Below are positions 1-10,223 of a stretch of DNA of 64,000 nucleotides, in pieces (the stretch's first letter is position 1; every line of letters starts with the position of its first letter). Origin of the DNA: Rhodopirellula baltica (GTDB taxonomy: Bacteria; Planctomycetota; Planctomycetia; Pirellulales; Pirellulaceae); the NCBI GenBank assembly GCA_002901265.1, contig PPHI01000003.1, forward strand, positions 124,001 through 188,000. Reading direction: 5' to 3'. A program made the position numbers and the translations under genes. The notes beneath the pieces are model-generated. The model saw only the letters and a list, made by a program, of their open reading frames with translations. It made no database searches and was not told where the DNA came from.

Positions 1-906
1 GTTGATGATCTTGTGATTGGTGCCGAGGTCCAACAAGTCGCCTTCGTAGCTGATACCGTTGCTGTGCATCATGTCGAACTCGGCGATGCGGAACGGAGGT
101 GCGACTTTGTTCTTGACGATCTTGGCTTTTACGCGCTGACCGACTTGTTCTTCGCCATCTTTAAGTGCACCGATACGGCGAACATCGATTCGGCAAGAAC
201 TGTAGAACTTCAATGCCCGACCGCCAGGCGTCGTTTCGGGGCTACCGAACATCACACCGACCTTTTCACGGATCTGGTTGATGAAGATCACGGCACATTT
301 GCTCTTGGCGATCGCACCGGTCAACTTACGCAACGCTTGGCTCATCAAACGTGCTTGCAAACCGACGTGGCTGTCACCGATTTCACCTTCGAGTTCTTTC
401 TTGGGAACCAAAGCCGCGACCGAGTCGATCACGATGACGTCGACGGCGTTACTTTTGACCAGCATCTCGCAGATCTGCATCGCTTCTTCACCGCTGCCCG
501 GTTGGCTGACCAGCAGCGTGTCCAACTCGACGCCCAGCTTTTTGGCCCAGGTTGGATCAAACGCGTGTTCGGCGTCGACGATTGCCGCGATGCCACCTTC
601 CTTTTGCGCTTCCGCACAAACGTGCAAAGCCAACGTCGTTTTACCGCTCGATTCTGGCCCATAGATTTCGATGATCCGTCCACGTGGAATTCCCTGACCG
701 CCAAGTGCCATGTCCAGCGAAAGGCTGCCCGTTTGGATGCCCTCGATGGTCAAGTGACCGGTCGCACCGAGGGGCATGATCGCTCCCTCGCCAAAGGTCT
801 TGTCGATTTGCTGAAGGGTGGTCGCCAAGCCCGGTTCGCGTTCCAAAATCGTTTTCAGGTTTGGATCGACCTTAGGACCTTTGCTGGTTGCTTTCTTCTT
901 AGCCAT
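1..906 (-). CDS. recA: RecA recombinase (3' end cut by window edge)
   Basis: RecA forms filaments on single-stranded DNA, drives strand exchange and triggers LexA self-cleavage. I translated the minus strand from the ATG at 904-906; 302 residues are visible before the sequence stops at base 1, so the C-terminal domain is missing. The Walker A GPESSGKT lies at residues 83-90, followed by recognisable core stretches such as [35 protein letters not shown] and [11 protein letters not shown]. The first 82 residues are about 17 longer than in the E. coli protein. The gene is transcribed away from dinG across a 500-bp gap. The strong plus-strand open frame over the same bases is its antisense shadow. 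Confidence 0.97.
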   Translation of the reverse strand, partial: MAKKKATSKGPKVDPNLKTILEREPGLATTLQQIDKTFGEGAIMPLGATGHLTIEGIQTGSLSLDMALGGQGIPRGRIIEIYGPESSGKTTLALHVCAEAQKEGGIAAIVDAEHAFDPTWAKKLGVELDTLLVSQPGSGEEAMQICEMLVKSNAVDVIVIDSVAALVPKKELEGEIGDSHVGLQARLMSQALRKLTGAIAKSKCAVIFINQIREKVGVMFGSPETTPGGRALKFYSSCRIDVRRIGALKDGEEQVGQRVKAKIVKNKVAPPFRIAEFDMMHSNGISYEGDLLDLGTNHKIIN

Positions 907-1406
907 CTTCTGCTTCCTTCTTTGCCACGTTTGAAATTGTTGGCGATGATGGTGCGGTTGGTTACCGCTGACACCCCGTCCGCTCGACCGCCACCCCCCT
1001 GGTCGGACCGGTCGGAAACACCGACCGTGAAACTTACCCGCGACTGCTACCAGTCACAAGCAAACAAGCGTGGAAAACTTGTTGGCGACTGATTTCTTTT
1101 GGGGACACCTGCTTTATCGCGGGCAATGGGACACATACGGTCACCACATACCAACCGCATCTTAGAACGCTGCCAATCGCGAGTCCCCTCCCCCGGAACG
1201 CTTTACCGAAGCCGCATATTTGCTAGCAAATCAACTTGGCTTGGATCGCTTACTGCCCGATTCAGATCTACGACGTACGAGCGTGATCCCGCTCTCGGTG
1301 ATCGCTTGGTTGCTTCCCGCGATCGCTGTCCGCCATCGCTCGGTTTTGGTACTCTGCCGGTTGCGACCTGCCCCCGCATCGACGACCGCCCTACCCGCTT
1401 GCAAAC
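907..1406. other. Intergenic region between divergent recA and dinG
   Basis: This 500-bp interval shows no convincing gene. It should hold the promoters of recA (minus) and dinG (plus), but I could not identify clear -35/-10 pairs or a LexA-type operator by eye. Two marks stand out: CGTGGAAAA at 1069-1077 (reverse complement TTTTCCACG, one base from the DnaA-box form TTTTCCACA), and a perfect 12-bp palindrome TTTGCTAGCAAA at 1219-1230. Confidence 0.6.
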
Positions 1407-3431
1407 TTGTCCGATCCTGAACTGACCGTTTCATCCATTCTCGGATCCGAAGGGCGAATCGCTGCGCGCTTGCCTGGGTACGAGCCACGCTCCCAACAAT
1501 TGGAGATGGCGGATGCGGTCGCGACGGCTTTGCGAACCGGTAAACACTTAGTTGCCGAAGCTGGCACCGGAACGGGAAAGAGCTTTGCTTACCTCGTCCC
1601 TGCGATTCTGCATGCCACCGGCGAAGCGATCATCCGCAACAGCGAAGACGAAAACGACAATCGCAAGCCGCGGGTCTTGATCGCCACCCACACGATCAGC
1701 TTGCAAGAACAACTGATCGCCAAAGACCTGCCGCTACTCAACAGCGTCATCCCCCGCGAGTTTTCCAGCATCTTGGTCAAAGGCCGCGGCAACTATTTGT
1801 CCAAACGCCGTCTGGACCGCACGATGGCCAAAATGACGTCGATGTTAGGATCGGATCACCAGTATCAGCAGCTCAATAAAATTCGTGCGTGGACGCACGA
1901 TACGAGCGACGGTTCGCTCGCCACCATGCCGGTGCGGCCGGACGGTGAAGTCTGGAGCGAGATCGTCAGCGACACCGGCAATTGCCTGCGCAAGCAGTGC
2001 GACCACTTCGCCGACTGCTTTTACTTCAAGGCCCGTCGTCGCGCCCAGCACGCACAGCTGTTGATCGTAAACCACGCGTTGTTTTTCAGTGACTTGGCAC
2101 TCCGCCGTGAAGGCGTCTCGATGCTGCCCGATTACGACGCGGTGATCCTGGACGAATGCCACACCATCGAAGCTGCCGCGGGCGACCACTTGGGCCTGCG
2201 TTTAACCAGCGGTCAGTTTTTGTTTTTACTTGATCGACTCTACAACGACCGCAATCAAAAAGGCCTGCTTGTCGACAAAGGGCTGACTGGTCTACAGCAA
2301 CTGGTCGATCGGATTCGCTTTGCCCACAGCGAGTTTTTTGCGGACATTTTGGATTGGCTGCGTGATCACGGCGGATCCAACGGGCGGGTTCGCCAACCGG
2401 ACATCGTTAGCAATCCGCTGAGCGAGCCGATGCATGAGCTCGCCAAAAAGCTGGCGATGCAAGCCAATGGCCAACGCGACGAAGCCGACCGGTTGGACTT
2501 CGAATCGGCCCACGATCGCCTGGTGCTGCTGGCGTCGTCGCTAGACCGCTGGATCCGCCAACGCGACGATGACACCGTGTATTGGATCGAATCCAAGCCA
2601 TCACGCTCGGGGATGGACCGCGTCGAATTGTCGTCGTCGCCGATCGATGTGGGCGCCCAACTTCGCGAATGCCTGTTCCAAGACAAAGCCATTCGCAGTG
2701 TCGTGATGACCAGCGCGACGATCGCTTCAGGCGATGACGACAAATTCTCGTTCTTTCGATCAAGGATCGGACTGACCGGCGGCATGTCGGTCCGTGTCGG
2801 CAGCCCATTCGATTATGCCAAGCAATCGAAAGTCGTCATTGTTCGCGACATGCCTGACCCGTCGCGTGAACGTGAACTGTTCGAGCGACAGCTACCCGAA
2901 CAGATCAAGAAGTACGTCGACCAATCCAACGGTCATGCGTTTGTGCTGTTTACCAGCTACGGATTGCTGAAGCTATGTGCGGCCCGGTTGGCGCGTCACT
3001 TTGCCGAACGCCAGTTGCCGCTATACACCCAAGGCGGCGATCAGAATCGGACACAAATGGTCGACGCATTTAAACGTGAACCGGGTGTGCTGTTCGGCAC
3101 CGACAGCTTCTGGCAAGGCGTCGACGTTCCCGGATCGGCACTGACCAACGTCATCATCACCAAGCTGCCCTTTGCCGTACCCGATCACCCGCTGCTCGAA
3201 GCTCGGTTGGAAGCGATCCGTTCTGGCGGCGGCAATCCGTTTGTCGAGTACCAGGTGCCTGAAGCGGCGATCAAGTTCCGCCAGGGTGTCGGCCGACTGA
3301 TCCGAACCCGTTCCGATCGCGGGATGGTCGTCGTGCTGGACCCAAGAGTTTGCACCAAGCCGTATGGCAAAGTGTTCTTGTCATCGCTGCCGGAACAGCC
3401 GATTGAATACGCTTCGGTCAAACAGCCCTAA
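1407..3431 (+). CDS. dinG: DinG/XPD-type superfamily 2 ATP-dependent DNA helicase
   Basis: Probable 5'-3' DNA helicase of the DinG/YoaA group, acting in repair and on replication-transcription conflicts. Walker A AGTGTGKS is at residues 52-59, the DEAH-type box is DECH at about 249-252, and motif VI-like GRLIRTRSDRG is near the C-terminus. Three cysteines at about 193, 198 and 204 fit the iron-sulfur insert of XPD-like helicases. The place where the first cluster ligand often sits (KGRGNYLS) has serine instead. The start is TTG at 1407; it gives an N-terminus (TVSSILGSEGRIAARLPGYEPR) that looks natural for the family, and no better ATG lies upstream. There is no clear Shine-Dalgarno site. It ends against a hairpin shared with convergent rpsT. 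Confidence 0.9.
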   Translation: MSDPELTVSSILGSEGRIAARLPGYEPRSQQLEMADAVATALRTGKHLVAEAGTGTGKSFAYLVPAILHATGEAIIRNSEDENDNRKPRVLIATHTISLQEQLIAKDLPLLNSVIPREFSSILVKGRGNYLSKRRLDRTMAKMTSMLGSDHQYQQLNKIRAWTHDTSDGSLATMPVRPDGEVWSEIVSDTGNCLRKQCDHFADCFYFKARRRAQHAQLLIVNHALFFSDLALRREGVSMLPDYDAVILDECHTIEAAAGDHLGLRLTSGQFLFLLDRLYNDRNQKGLLVDKGLTGLQQLVDRIRFAHSEFFADILDWLRDHGGSNGRVRQPDIVSNPLSEPMHELAKKLAMQANGQRDEADRLDFESAHDRLVLLASSLDRWIRQRDDDTVYWIESKPSRSGMDRVELSSSPIDVGAQLRECLFQDKAIRSVVMTSATIASGDDDKFSFFRSRIGLTGGMSVRVGSPFDYAKQSKVVIVRDMPDPSRERELFERQLPEQIKKYVDQSNGHAFVLFTSYGLLKLCAARLARHFAERQLPLYTQGGDQNRTQMVDAFKREPGVLFGTDSFWQGVDVPGSALTNVIITKLPFAVPDHPLLEARLEAIRSGGGNPFVEYQVPEAAIKFRQGVGRLIRTRSDRGMVVVLDPRVCTKPYGKVFLSSLPEQPIEYASVKQP

Positions 3432-3484
3432 CGCGTCACATGATTCGATGCTGACGCTGCAGTGGCGGATCCACAAACGAAGAA

Positions 3485-3513
3485 AGCGTCCTTCGAACGA
3501 ATCGGAGGACGCT
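3485..3513. terminator. Bidirectional terminator hairpin between dinG and rpsT
   Basis: The arms AGCGTCCT (3485-3492) and AGGACGCT (3506-3513) pair perfectly over 8 bp with a 13-nt loop. On the plus strand a T-rich run follows (cgtttgttttc); on the minus strand the hairpin is followed by TTCTTTCG. It sits exactly between two convergent genes, which fits a shared terminator. Confidence 0.6.
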
Positions 3514-3539
3514 AACGTTTGTTTTCTATCGCTTCGCAA

Positions 3540-3803
3540 TTAAGCGAGAGTCTTAACCAGCTTGTTCAAGCGGCTCTTACCGCGAGCGGCGGCGTTCTTG
3601 TGGATCAGGTTCTTGGCGGCAGCTTGATCCAGACGTTTTGCTGCAATGCGGTATTCGGTCTGTGCCTTTTCTCCGTCGCCAGAAGCGACGGCTTCGCGAA
3701 CCTTACGAAGTTGAGTCCGCATACGGCTGCGGAGCGTGCGATTGTGCAGACGACGCTTTTCGTTCTGACGCAACCGTTTCTTTGCACTTGCGGTGTTTGG
3801 CAT
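3540..3803 (-). CDS. rpsT: 30S ribosomal protein S20
   Basis: S20 is a primary 16S rRNA-binding protein of the small subunit. The 87-residue product has the usual size and lysine/arginine-rich helical make-up: N-terminal [18 protein letters not shown], then [10 protein letters not shown] and the C-terminal [20 protein letters not shown] motif typical of the family. It is monocistronic, convergent with dinG, and preceded by a 450-bp non-coding stretch. Confidence 0.97.
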   Translation of the reverse strand: MPNTASAKKRLRQNEKRRLHNRTLRSRMRTQLRKVREAVASGDGEKAQTEYRIAAKRLDQAAAKNLIHKNAAARGKSRLNKLVKTLA

Positions 3804-4255
3804 CTTTCTCTGTTAACTTTTGCCGGAAAGCGTGATTTTGATGTGTTTTGATATCTGATCGGTTTGAATCGAGCCGCGTAGTATGGCGATGCGCTGGCGA
3901 TGTGTCCAGGGATAACTTTTCTTGCCCGCCCGATTGGGTGCCAGAAAACTTGACAAATCCGCCCGATCGCTGTTTGCGTCACATTCTACTGCGCCAGCAA
4001 AAGGCCGCGTGGGTGACGACCAAACGGTGGCAGTTGGGGGACCGATCTCGACCATGTCAACGACATCGCGCGGTACTGCATCGATGTCGTGGGTTGAGTT
4101 GCATCGGCCCTCCGCTTTGCATCCCTCCGCTAAACCTTTCGGATTGAAGCCGTTTCGCAAAGATTTGCATGGGGAAGATCGGCGAATCGTCGTTTGACAG
4201 GGAAAATCTGTCCCCCCTCCTGCACCACCGGAAACGAATGGGTTCAATTGGAGTG
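3804..4255. other. Intergenic region between divergent rpsT and cobA-hemD
   Basis: About 450 bp without a supported gene; short open frames on both strands show no family resemblance. It should hold the rpsT promoter (minus) and the cofactor-operon promoter (plus). A TTGACA hexamer occurs near 3949-3954 on the plus strand, but no convincing -10 follows at the right distance. I saw no riboswitch-like structure that I recognise and no tRNA. Confidence 0.5.
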
Positions 4256-5761
4256 ATGAATCCCTACGTTTATTTGATCGGCGCCGGTCCGGGCGATCCC
4301 GAGCTACTTACCTTGCGGGGTGCGGCGGCACTCGCGCAAGCGGACGTTGTCCTGTATGACGGACTAAGCAACCCGAGTCTGCTGTCCCACGCCCCTCAAG
4401 CCGAACACATCTGCGTCGGCAAACACGGGCACTCGCGAATTTGGAAGCAGACTGAGATCATCGACGAAATGCTGCGTCATGCCCGTGATGGCAAAGTCGT
4501 GGCGCGATTGAAAGGCGGCGACCCGGCCGTGTTTGCCCGCACCGCCGAAGAAGTTGACGCGCTGATCGAAGCCAACATTCCGTTCGAAATCATCCCCGGC
4601 ATCACCGCCGCCTTGGCCGCGGCATCCTACGCCGGCATCCCGATCACGCACCGCAAATACGCCTCCGCGGTCGCCTTGGTCACCGGTCACGAGGAACCCG
4701 GCAAAGCAGAATCGGCGATCGACTGGAACGTGTTAGCCCGATTCCCTGGAACACTTGTGATCTACATGGGCGTCACGACCGCCCCGGTTTGGACGGAAGC
4801 ATTGATCGCTGGCGGAATGGACCGCGCCACGCCGGTTGCTCTGGTACGCCGCTGCAGCTTGCCTGATCAGCGTGCGATCCATTGTCGCTTGGATGAAGTC
4901 GTCGACCGGTTGACCCCGGCCAGTCGTTTTCGTCCTCCCGTAATCGCGATCATTGGCAAAGTTTCAGAGCTGGCCGAGCCGATCGAACAACTTCGCAAGC
5001 AGCTGCCACTCGCCGGTCAAACGATCGCCGTCACGCGTCCCCGACATCAAGCCGATTCGATGGCGGCGCTTATCCGGGCTCGGGGGGGCACGCCCATCAT
5101 CGCCCCGGCAATCGAGATTTCCCCCGTTGATGATCCAAGCGTCTTGGATGCCGCGATCGATCGACTGGACGATACCGATTGGCTGATCTTCTGCAGCCAC
5201 AACGGGATCCCGCCGTTCTTTGAACGACTGCGTTCACGATCGATCGACATAAGAAAACTTGCCCATTGCAAAATCGCCGCGGTGGGACGCAAGACAGCCG
5301 AATCGCTTGCCAAGTTTGGACTGTTCGCCGACCTGATCCCTCATCGATTCAGTTCCGAAGGCTTGCTCGGATCCCTGCAAGAAAACCTCTCCAGCTTGGA
5401 CGGTCAACGCTTCTTGATCTTTCGCGCCAGTCGCGGCAGTGACGAATTGCCAATCCGATTGACTCGCTGCGGGGCGGACGTTCACGAAGTCGCCGCCTAT
5501 CAAAACGTCGATGTTGATCAGCCGGACGGTCAATTTGAAACGTTGCTTGGCGAAGGTGGCATCGACTGGATCACCGTTACTAGCGGCGCGACGGCAAACA
5601 ATCTGCACCGACTTTATGGTCCAATACTTCATCGTGCCCGCTTGGCCGCGCTGTCGCCAAAGACGGCCAAGGTGTTAACCGACCTGGGATACCAAGTCGC
5701 CGCAACAGCGGATCCATACACGATTGATTCTTTACTTGACGCGATCGAGAAAACGCCATGA
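4256..5761 (+). CDS. cobA-hemD: Fused uroporphyrinogen-III C-methyltransferase / uroporphyrinogen-III synthase
   Basis: A two-enzyme fusion of about 501 residues. The N-terminal half (about 1-245) is a SUMT/CobA methyltransferase with the glycine-rich VYLIGAGPGDPELLTLRG motif, RLKGGDPAVFAR and PITHR; it makes precorrin-2. The C-terminal half (about 255-500) is HemD-like, beginning ITVAVTRP-style (QTIAVTRPRHQADSM), with the conserved ending region WITVTSGATANNL; it closes hydroxymethylbilane to uroporphyrinogen III. I chose ATG 4256, which puts MNPYVYLIGAGPGDPELL at the usual distance from the terminus; ATG 4238 is also possible. It leads the operon and overlaps the next gene by 4 bp. hemA lies 11 kb away. 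Confidence 0.93.
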   Translation: MNPYVYLIGAGPGDPELLTLRGAAALAQADVVLYDGLSNPSLLSHAPQAEHICVGKHGHSRIWKQTEIIDEMLRHARDGKVVARLKGGDPAVFARTAEEVDALIEANIPFEIIPGITAALAAASYAGIPITHRKYASAVALVTGHEEPGKAESAIDWNVLARFPGTLVIYMGVTTAPVWTEALIAGGMDRATPVALVRRCSLPDQRAIHCRLDEVVDRLTPASRFRPPVIAIIGKVSELAEPIEQLRKQLPLAGQTIAVTRPRHQADSMAALIRARGGTPIIAPAIEISPVDDPSVLDAAIDRLDDTDWLIFCSHNGIPPFFERLRSRSIDIRKLAHCKIAAVGRKTAESLAKFGLFADLIPHRFSSEGLLGSLQENLSSLDGQRFLIFRASRGSDELPIRLTRCGADVHEVAAYQNVDVDQPDGQFETLLGEGGIDWITVTSGATANNLHRLYGPILHRARLAALSPKTAKVLTDLGYQVAATADPYTIDSLLDAIEKTP

Positions 5762-6068
5762 TCCCGAAGCGATATCAGAAAATGCATGAAGACCATCCGG
5801 AACTGATGCAGGCTTATGAATCGTTCGGCAAGGCGGCCAAGGACGCCGGCCCGTTGTCAGATCGCGAAGTCGCGTTGGTGAAGCTGGCGATCTCGCTGGG
5901 CGCCGGACTGGAAGGCGCTGCCCATTCCCATTGTCGCAAAGCGCTCGAAGCCGGTTGTTCAGCCGATGACCTTCGCCACGTCGCTTTGCTGAGCGCACCG
6001 ACCATCGGATTCCCCACGATGATGCGAGGCAAGTCCTGGGTCGAAGACGTCATCGACAAACAGAACGC

Positions 6069-6072
<4 letters not shown>
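5758..6072 (+). CDS. Carboxymuconolactone decarboxylase (CMD/AhpD-like) family protein
   Basis: A 104-residue single-domain protein of the CMD fold. The middle stretch EGAAHSHCRKALEAGCSADDLRHV corresponds to the CMD active-site helix, but only one cysteine (in HSHCRKA) is in the place where AhpD has a CxxC pair, so peroxidase-reductase activity of the AhpD kind is doubtful. Start and stop overlap by 4 bp with both neighbours (ATGA at 5758 and again at 6069), so it is translationally coupled inside a tetrapyrrole-molybdopterin operon. Its substrate is unknown; a link to molybdenum or tetrapyrrole metabolism is only suggested by position. Confidence 0.8.
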
Positions 6073-6796
<724 letters not shown>

Positions 6797-6800
<4 letters not shown>

Positions 6801-8002
6801 ACGACCTGTTTGCATTCTCGGATCCTGAATCTGCACTACTGGCGGTCGCCGATGAATTGGCGGTCGTGAGCGAAATCGACACGGTCGATTTGCCGTGCGG
6901 TCGGGTGCTGGCATTACCCGTTCTGGCGGATCGTGACAGCCCCGCGGCTGATGTTTCGGCGATGGACGGATATGCGATCCGACTCGAAGATTTGCAATCC
7001 GATGTCGACCTGCCTGTCAGCGACCAATGTCCGCCCGGTGTGCAGCCGCCGACGATGAAGCCTGGTCACGCGATCCGAATCTTCACCGGCGCGGTCATTC
7101 CCAGTGAGTGCCAAGCGGTCGTCAAACGCGAAGACACCGTCGAATCGCCAAACAGCATTCGATTCCTGCCGACCGCATTGGAACTCACCAAAGAAGGCGA
7201 CCACATCCGTCGCCAAGGTGAAAATGCCGCCGTCGGCGACGCTGTTCTCGATTCCGGCCTGGTCGTTACATCGGCCCTGACCGCCGCACTCGCCAACTTC
7301 GGCATCACGTCCACCAAAGTCCTACGTAAGCTTCGTGTCGCAATCCTGACGACTGGCGATGAAGTCTTGCCGCCAGCAACGAAGTCGCTTTCGCCTTGGC
7401 AACTTCGCAACAGCAACGCCGCCGCGGTCGCCGCGATCATGTCGGAACTCGCGTATGTTGATGTCGTCAAACAAGAGCACGTTCGTGACAATCGTGACGC
7501 GTTGACGGAAGCGTTCGAGCAAGCGGTTCGCGAAGCCGACGTCGTGCTGATGACTGGCGGCGTTTCCAAAGGTGACTATGACTATGTCCCCGACGTGATC
7601 GCTGATGCCGGTGCGAACATTCGCTTTCACGGCCTGCCGATTCGCCCTGGCAAGCCGATCTTGGGTGCGGTCACCAAAGCCGGTGGCTTGGTCTTGGCAC
7701 TACCTGGGAACCCTGTCAGTGCGACCATCAATTGCCATCGCTTCGCCGTGCCACTGATCCGCAAGATGGCCGGTTGTCAGCACTGGATGTCCAAGCCCGA
7801 ATTGGCAACGCTGGTCGAACCGATCCGCAAGACGATCCCACTTCACGCGATGCTGCTCGCCCGTCTCGTTGGCCCTGGACTGGCGGAACTCGTCCCGGCA
7901 AAAGGCTCTGGAGACCTCGTCGCGATGGCCCAAAGCGACGGCTACGTTTGCGTCTCTCCCCAAGAAGACTCGCCCGGTCCTTGGCCGTTCTTCCGTTGGT
8001 AG
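6797..8002 (+). CDS. moeA: Molybdopterin molybdotransferase MoeA
   Basis: MoeA inserts molybdate into adenylylated molybdopterin. The 401-residue protein has the family layout: N-terminal SAMDGYAIR, RIFTGAVIP, the MoCF-binding segment TGGVSKGDYDYVPDVI (about 253-268) and RPGKPILGA, followed by LPGNPVSATI (about 303-312) and a short C-terminal beta domain. It overlaps mobA by 4 bp (ATGA), so molybdenum insertion and guanylylation are co-expressed. No moaA-E genes are in the window. The operon ends here against a convergent methyltransferase gene 26 bp away. Confidence 0.95.
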
Positions 8003-8028
8003 ATTCGCCGGCCGTGCGCTGACAACAT

Positions 8029-8727
8029 CTAGTCGCCTTTGCGGCGTAGCTCCATGACTCGGATCGGGTGCTCCGGATCGTCTTCCATCTGGACCTTGTG
8101 CTCGACATAGCTGAACGGGTGAGCTTTGATCCACTCCCTGAACTCGTTGCCAATGATGCGACACGGATCGCTTAACAACACCACGCCACCGGGCGCGAGA
8201 TGCTGATCGATGCACTCGATCAACTCCGGCCAGAGTTGCCGCTGGTACGTGACATCGCTCCCTAGCAAGATCGGGAATCGTTCGTCGAGACGGTCCATCC
8301 CAAAACGCAGCCGCTGAATCTCACATCGATCTCGTACGGGGTAACTGCTCATCCGCACCAGATGCAGTGGGTCTTCTACCCCATCGGTCAAGATCACGCT
8401 GGCCCCACGAAGTGCCGCCGCGATTCCGACATGGCCTGTCCCACAGCCAAGCTCCAGCACTCGTTTACCGGCGAGATCTAATTCGCCGATAAACTGGTCT
8501 AAGCCCGCGGCGGCTCGCCAAGTCGTCGCCCAAAACGGATCGATGACACCTTCCTCGCCGGCGTCCTGTCGTTCGCAAGCATCGACCAACATCGCATCTG
8601 GATCGCTGGCGACCGCCATTTGCCAGGCTTGCCCGCCGACTTGAGTTTCCTGCCAATGCCAGTCCAACAGCGTGTTGGCGGCGTCGACCAAGTCCTGTGG
8701 GACTTCACTTGTATCTTGAGTTGTCAT
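8029..8727 (-). CDS. Class I SAM-dependent methyltransferase (METTL/NNMT-like type)
   Basis: A 232-residue Rossmann-fold methyltransferase. Motif I VLELGCGTGHVGIAAALRG, the acidic VILTDG that follows, and motif IV LLGSDVTYQRQLWPELI are all visible, an arrangement typical of the lysine/protein methyltransferase-like (methyltransf_16) group. The substrate cannot be told. It is convergent with moeA and starts 42 bp after the stop of a dciA-like gene that reads the same way. Confidence 0.82.
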   Translation of the reverse strand: MTTQDTSEVPQDLVDAANTLLDWHWQETQVGGQAWQMAVASDPDAMLVDACERQDAGEEGVIDPFWATTWRAAAGLDQFIGELDLAGKRVLELGCGTGHVGIAAALRGASVILTDGVEDPLHLVRMSSYPVRDRCEIQRLRFGMDRLDERFPILLGSDVTYQRQLWPELIECIDQHLAPGGVVLLSDPCRIIGNEFREWIKAHPFSYVEHKVQMEDDPEHPIRVMELRRKGD

Positions 8728-8769
8728 GTTCGGGATCTTATCAGACCGGCCGAATCACTCCAATGAAGC

Positions 8770-9096
8770 CTACTTGGTCAAAACGGCAAAACGAATGTCC
8801 GTCACTTTGGCTTGTGGCATCGTGGATTGAATCCGCCGCAAGATCATCCGCTTTTGAAACGTCAGCTCTTGGATCGTGACCGAGTCACTGGCGAAGACTT
8901 TCAGTACGCCGCGATTGAGTTTGCCGACGGTGATCTCGTTCGCGATGCCCTGGCCGACTGCTGCGGTGATCGCAGCCAAGAATTCGTCGTTGACGGCGGA
9001 CTGAGCGTAGCCGCGTCGGGACATTAGCTGGCTGACCAGATTTCCGATCCGCTGAGCACCCTTCTTTTCCTGGTCGTTCTTTTTCGATGGTGGCAT
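8770..9096 (-). CDS. dciA: DciA-like (DUF721) replicative helicase-loading protein
   Basis: The 108-residue product has the DUF721 pattern: a basic N-terminal start, RIGNLVSQLMSRRGY, an alpha-beta core with VGKLNRGVLKVFASDSVTIQELTFQKRMILRRI, and a short C-terminal strand. DciA proteins load DnaB in bacteria that lack DnaC or DnaI. Finding it about 3 kb from dnaA and next to dnaN-transaldolase on the same strand supports a replication role. It is short but complete at both ends. Confidence 0.75.
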   Translation of the reverse strand: MPPSKKNDQEKKGAQRIGNLVSQLMSRRGYAQSAVNDEFLAAITAAVGQGIANEITVGKLNRGVLKVFASDSVTIQELTFQKRMILRRIQSTMPQAKVTDIRFAVLTK

Positions 9097-9193
9097 CGAG
9101 TCGTCGGCAAACCAAAAAGGTTACGGGATCGGGATTTCAAACACGCATGCCGCCGTGACAATCGCCCGGCGGCTTGACTGTTTATGCCATCGC

Positions 9194-10171
9194 TTAGACA
9201 GCGGCTTGAGCCTTGTCGGCGATCAACTTTTCGAGCTTTCGCATGTCGGCCGCAAACTTGCGGATGCCTTCGGCCGTCTTCTCGGTTGCCATCGCGTCTT
9301 CGTTGAACAGGAAACGGAACGTCTTTTCGTCCAGTTCCAAACGCTCGATGTCGCTCGATGCCGCGGCCGATTCGTCCAATTTCTTTTCGATCGGATCGGT
9401 CGATCCGGCGAGTTCGGCCAACAGTTTCGGGCTGATCGTCAGCAGATCGCAGCCAGCCAATTCGGTGATCTGACCAACGTTACGGAAGCTGGCTCCCATG
9501 ACCTCGGTCTTGTAGCCGAACTTTTTGTAGTAGTTGTAGATCTGCTGGACCGATTGGACACCGGGATCGTCCGCACCGGTGTACTCTTGCCCGGTCGACG
9601 CTTTGAACCAGTCGTAAATACGACCGACGAATGGCGAAATCAGTTGCACGTTGGCTTCGGCACATGCAACCGCTTGCGACAACGAGAACAACAGCGTCAG
9701 GTTGCAGTGAATGCCTTCCTTCTCGAGTTGTTCGGCTGCTTTGATGCCTTCCCAAGTCGACGCGATCTTGATCAGGATGCGATCGCGTTCGATGCCTTCT
9801 TGTTTGTAAAGGTCGATCAGATGATGGGCCAAGTCGATCGTGCCCTTGGTGTCGAACGACAGGCTAGCGTCGACTTCGGTGGAAACGCGTCCTGGAACGA
9901 TCTTCAAGATTTCCTTGCCGAACAAGATCAACACGCGGTTGATGATCGACGCGACTCGTTCGGAGTCCGACATCGACTTCGACGCGTGCTCTTCGATCGC
10001 CTGATCGATCAGGTACTCGTACTGTGGTTGGCCCGAGGCGGCCAGAATCAGCGACGGGTTGGTCGTGGCATCCTGCGGTTCGAACTCTCGCATCGATTCA
10101 AAGTCACCAGTGTCTGCAACGACGGTGGTGTATTGTTTCAACTGATCCAGTTGGTTGGCTCCGCTAGACAC
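9194..10171 (-). CDS. tal: Transaldolase
   Basis: A transaldolase of the TalB type (325 residues) for the non-oxidative pentose phosphate pathway. DATTNPSL is at residues 34-41, the Schiff-base lysine is K135 in RILIKIAST, and [29 protein letters not shown] follows as expected. It lies between dciA and dnaN on the same strand, 52 bp downstream of dnaN. Confidence 0.96.
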   Translation of the reverse strand: MSSGANQLDQLKQYTTVVADTGDFESMREFEPQDATTNPSLILAASGQPQYEYLIDQAIEEHASKSMSDSERVASIINRVLILFGKEILKIVPGRVSTEVDASLSFDTKGTIDLAHHLIDLYKQEGIERDRILIKIASTWEGIKAAEQLEKEGIHCNLTLLFSLSQAVACAEANVQLISPFVGRIYDWFKASTGQEYTGADDPGVQSVQQIYNYYKKFGYKTEVMGASFRNVGQITELAGCDLLTISPKLLAELAGSTDPIEKKLDESAAASSDIERLELDEKTFRFLFNEDAMATEKTAEGIRKFAADMRKLEKLIADKAQAAV

Positions 10172-10223
10172 TTTTCTTTTTCCGCGTTTGGTGGAATCGG
10201 GTAGAAACGAATGTACGGTCGGC

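Noticed and set aside
13-1092. Long plus-strand open frame at the left edge
   Set aside because: It is antisense to recA; the minus strand gives a clear RecA over the same bases.
3804-4255. tRNA or riboswitch in the gap before cobA-hemD
   Set aside because: No cloverleaf, T-loop-like sequence or known riboswitch core was found by eye.
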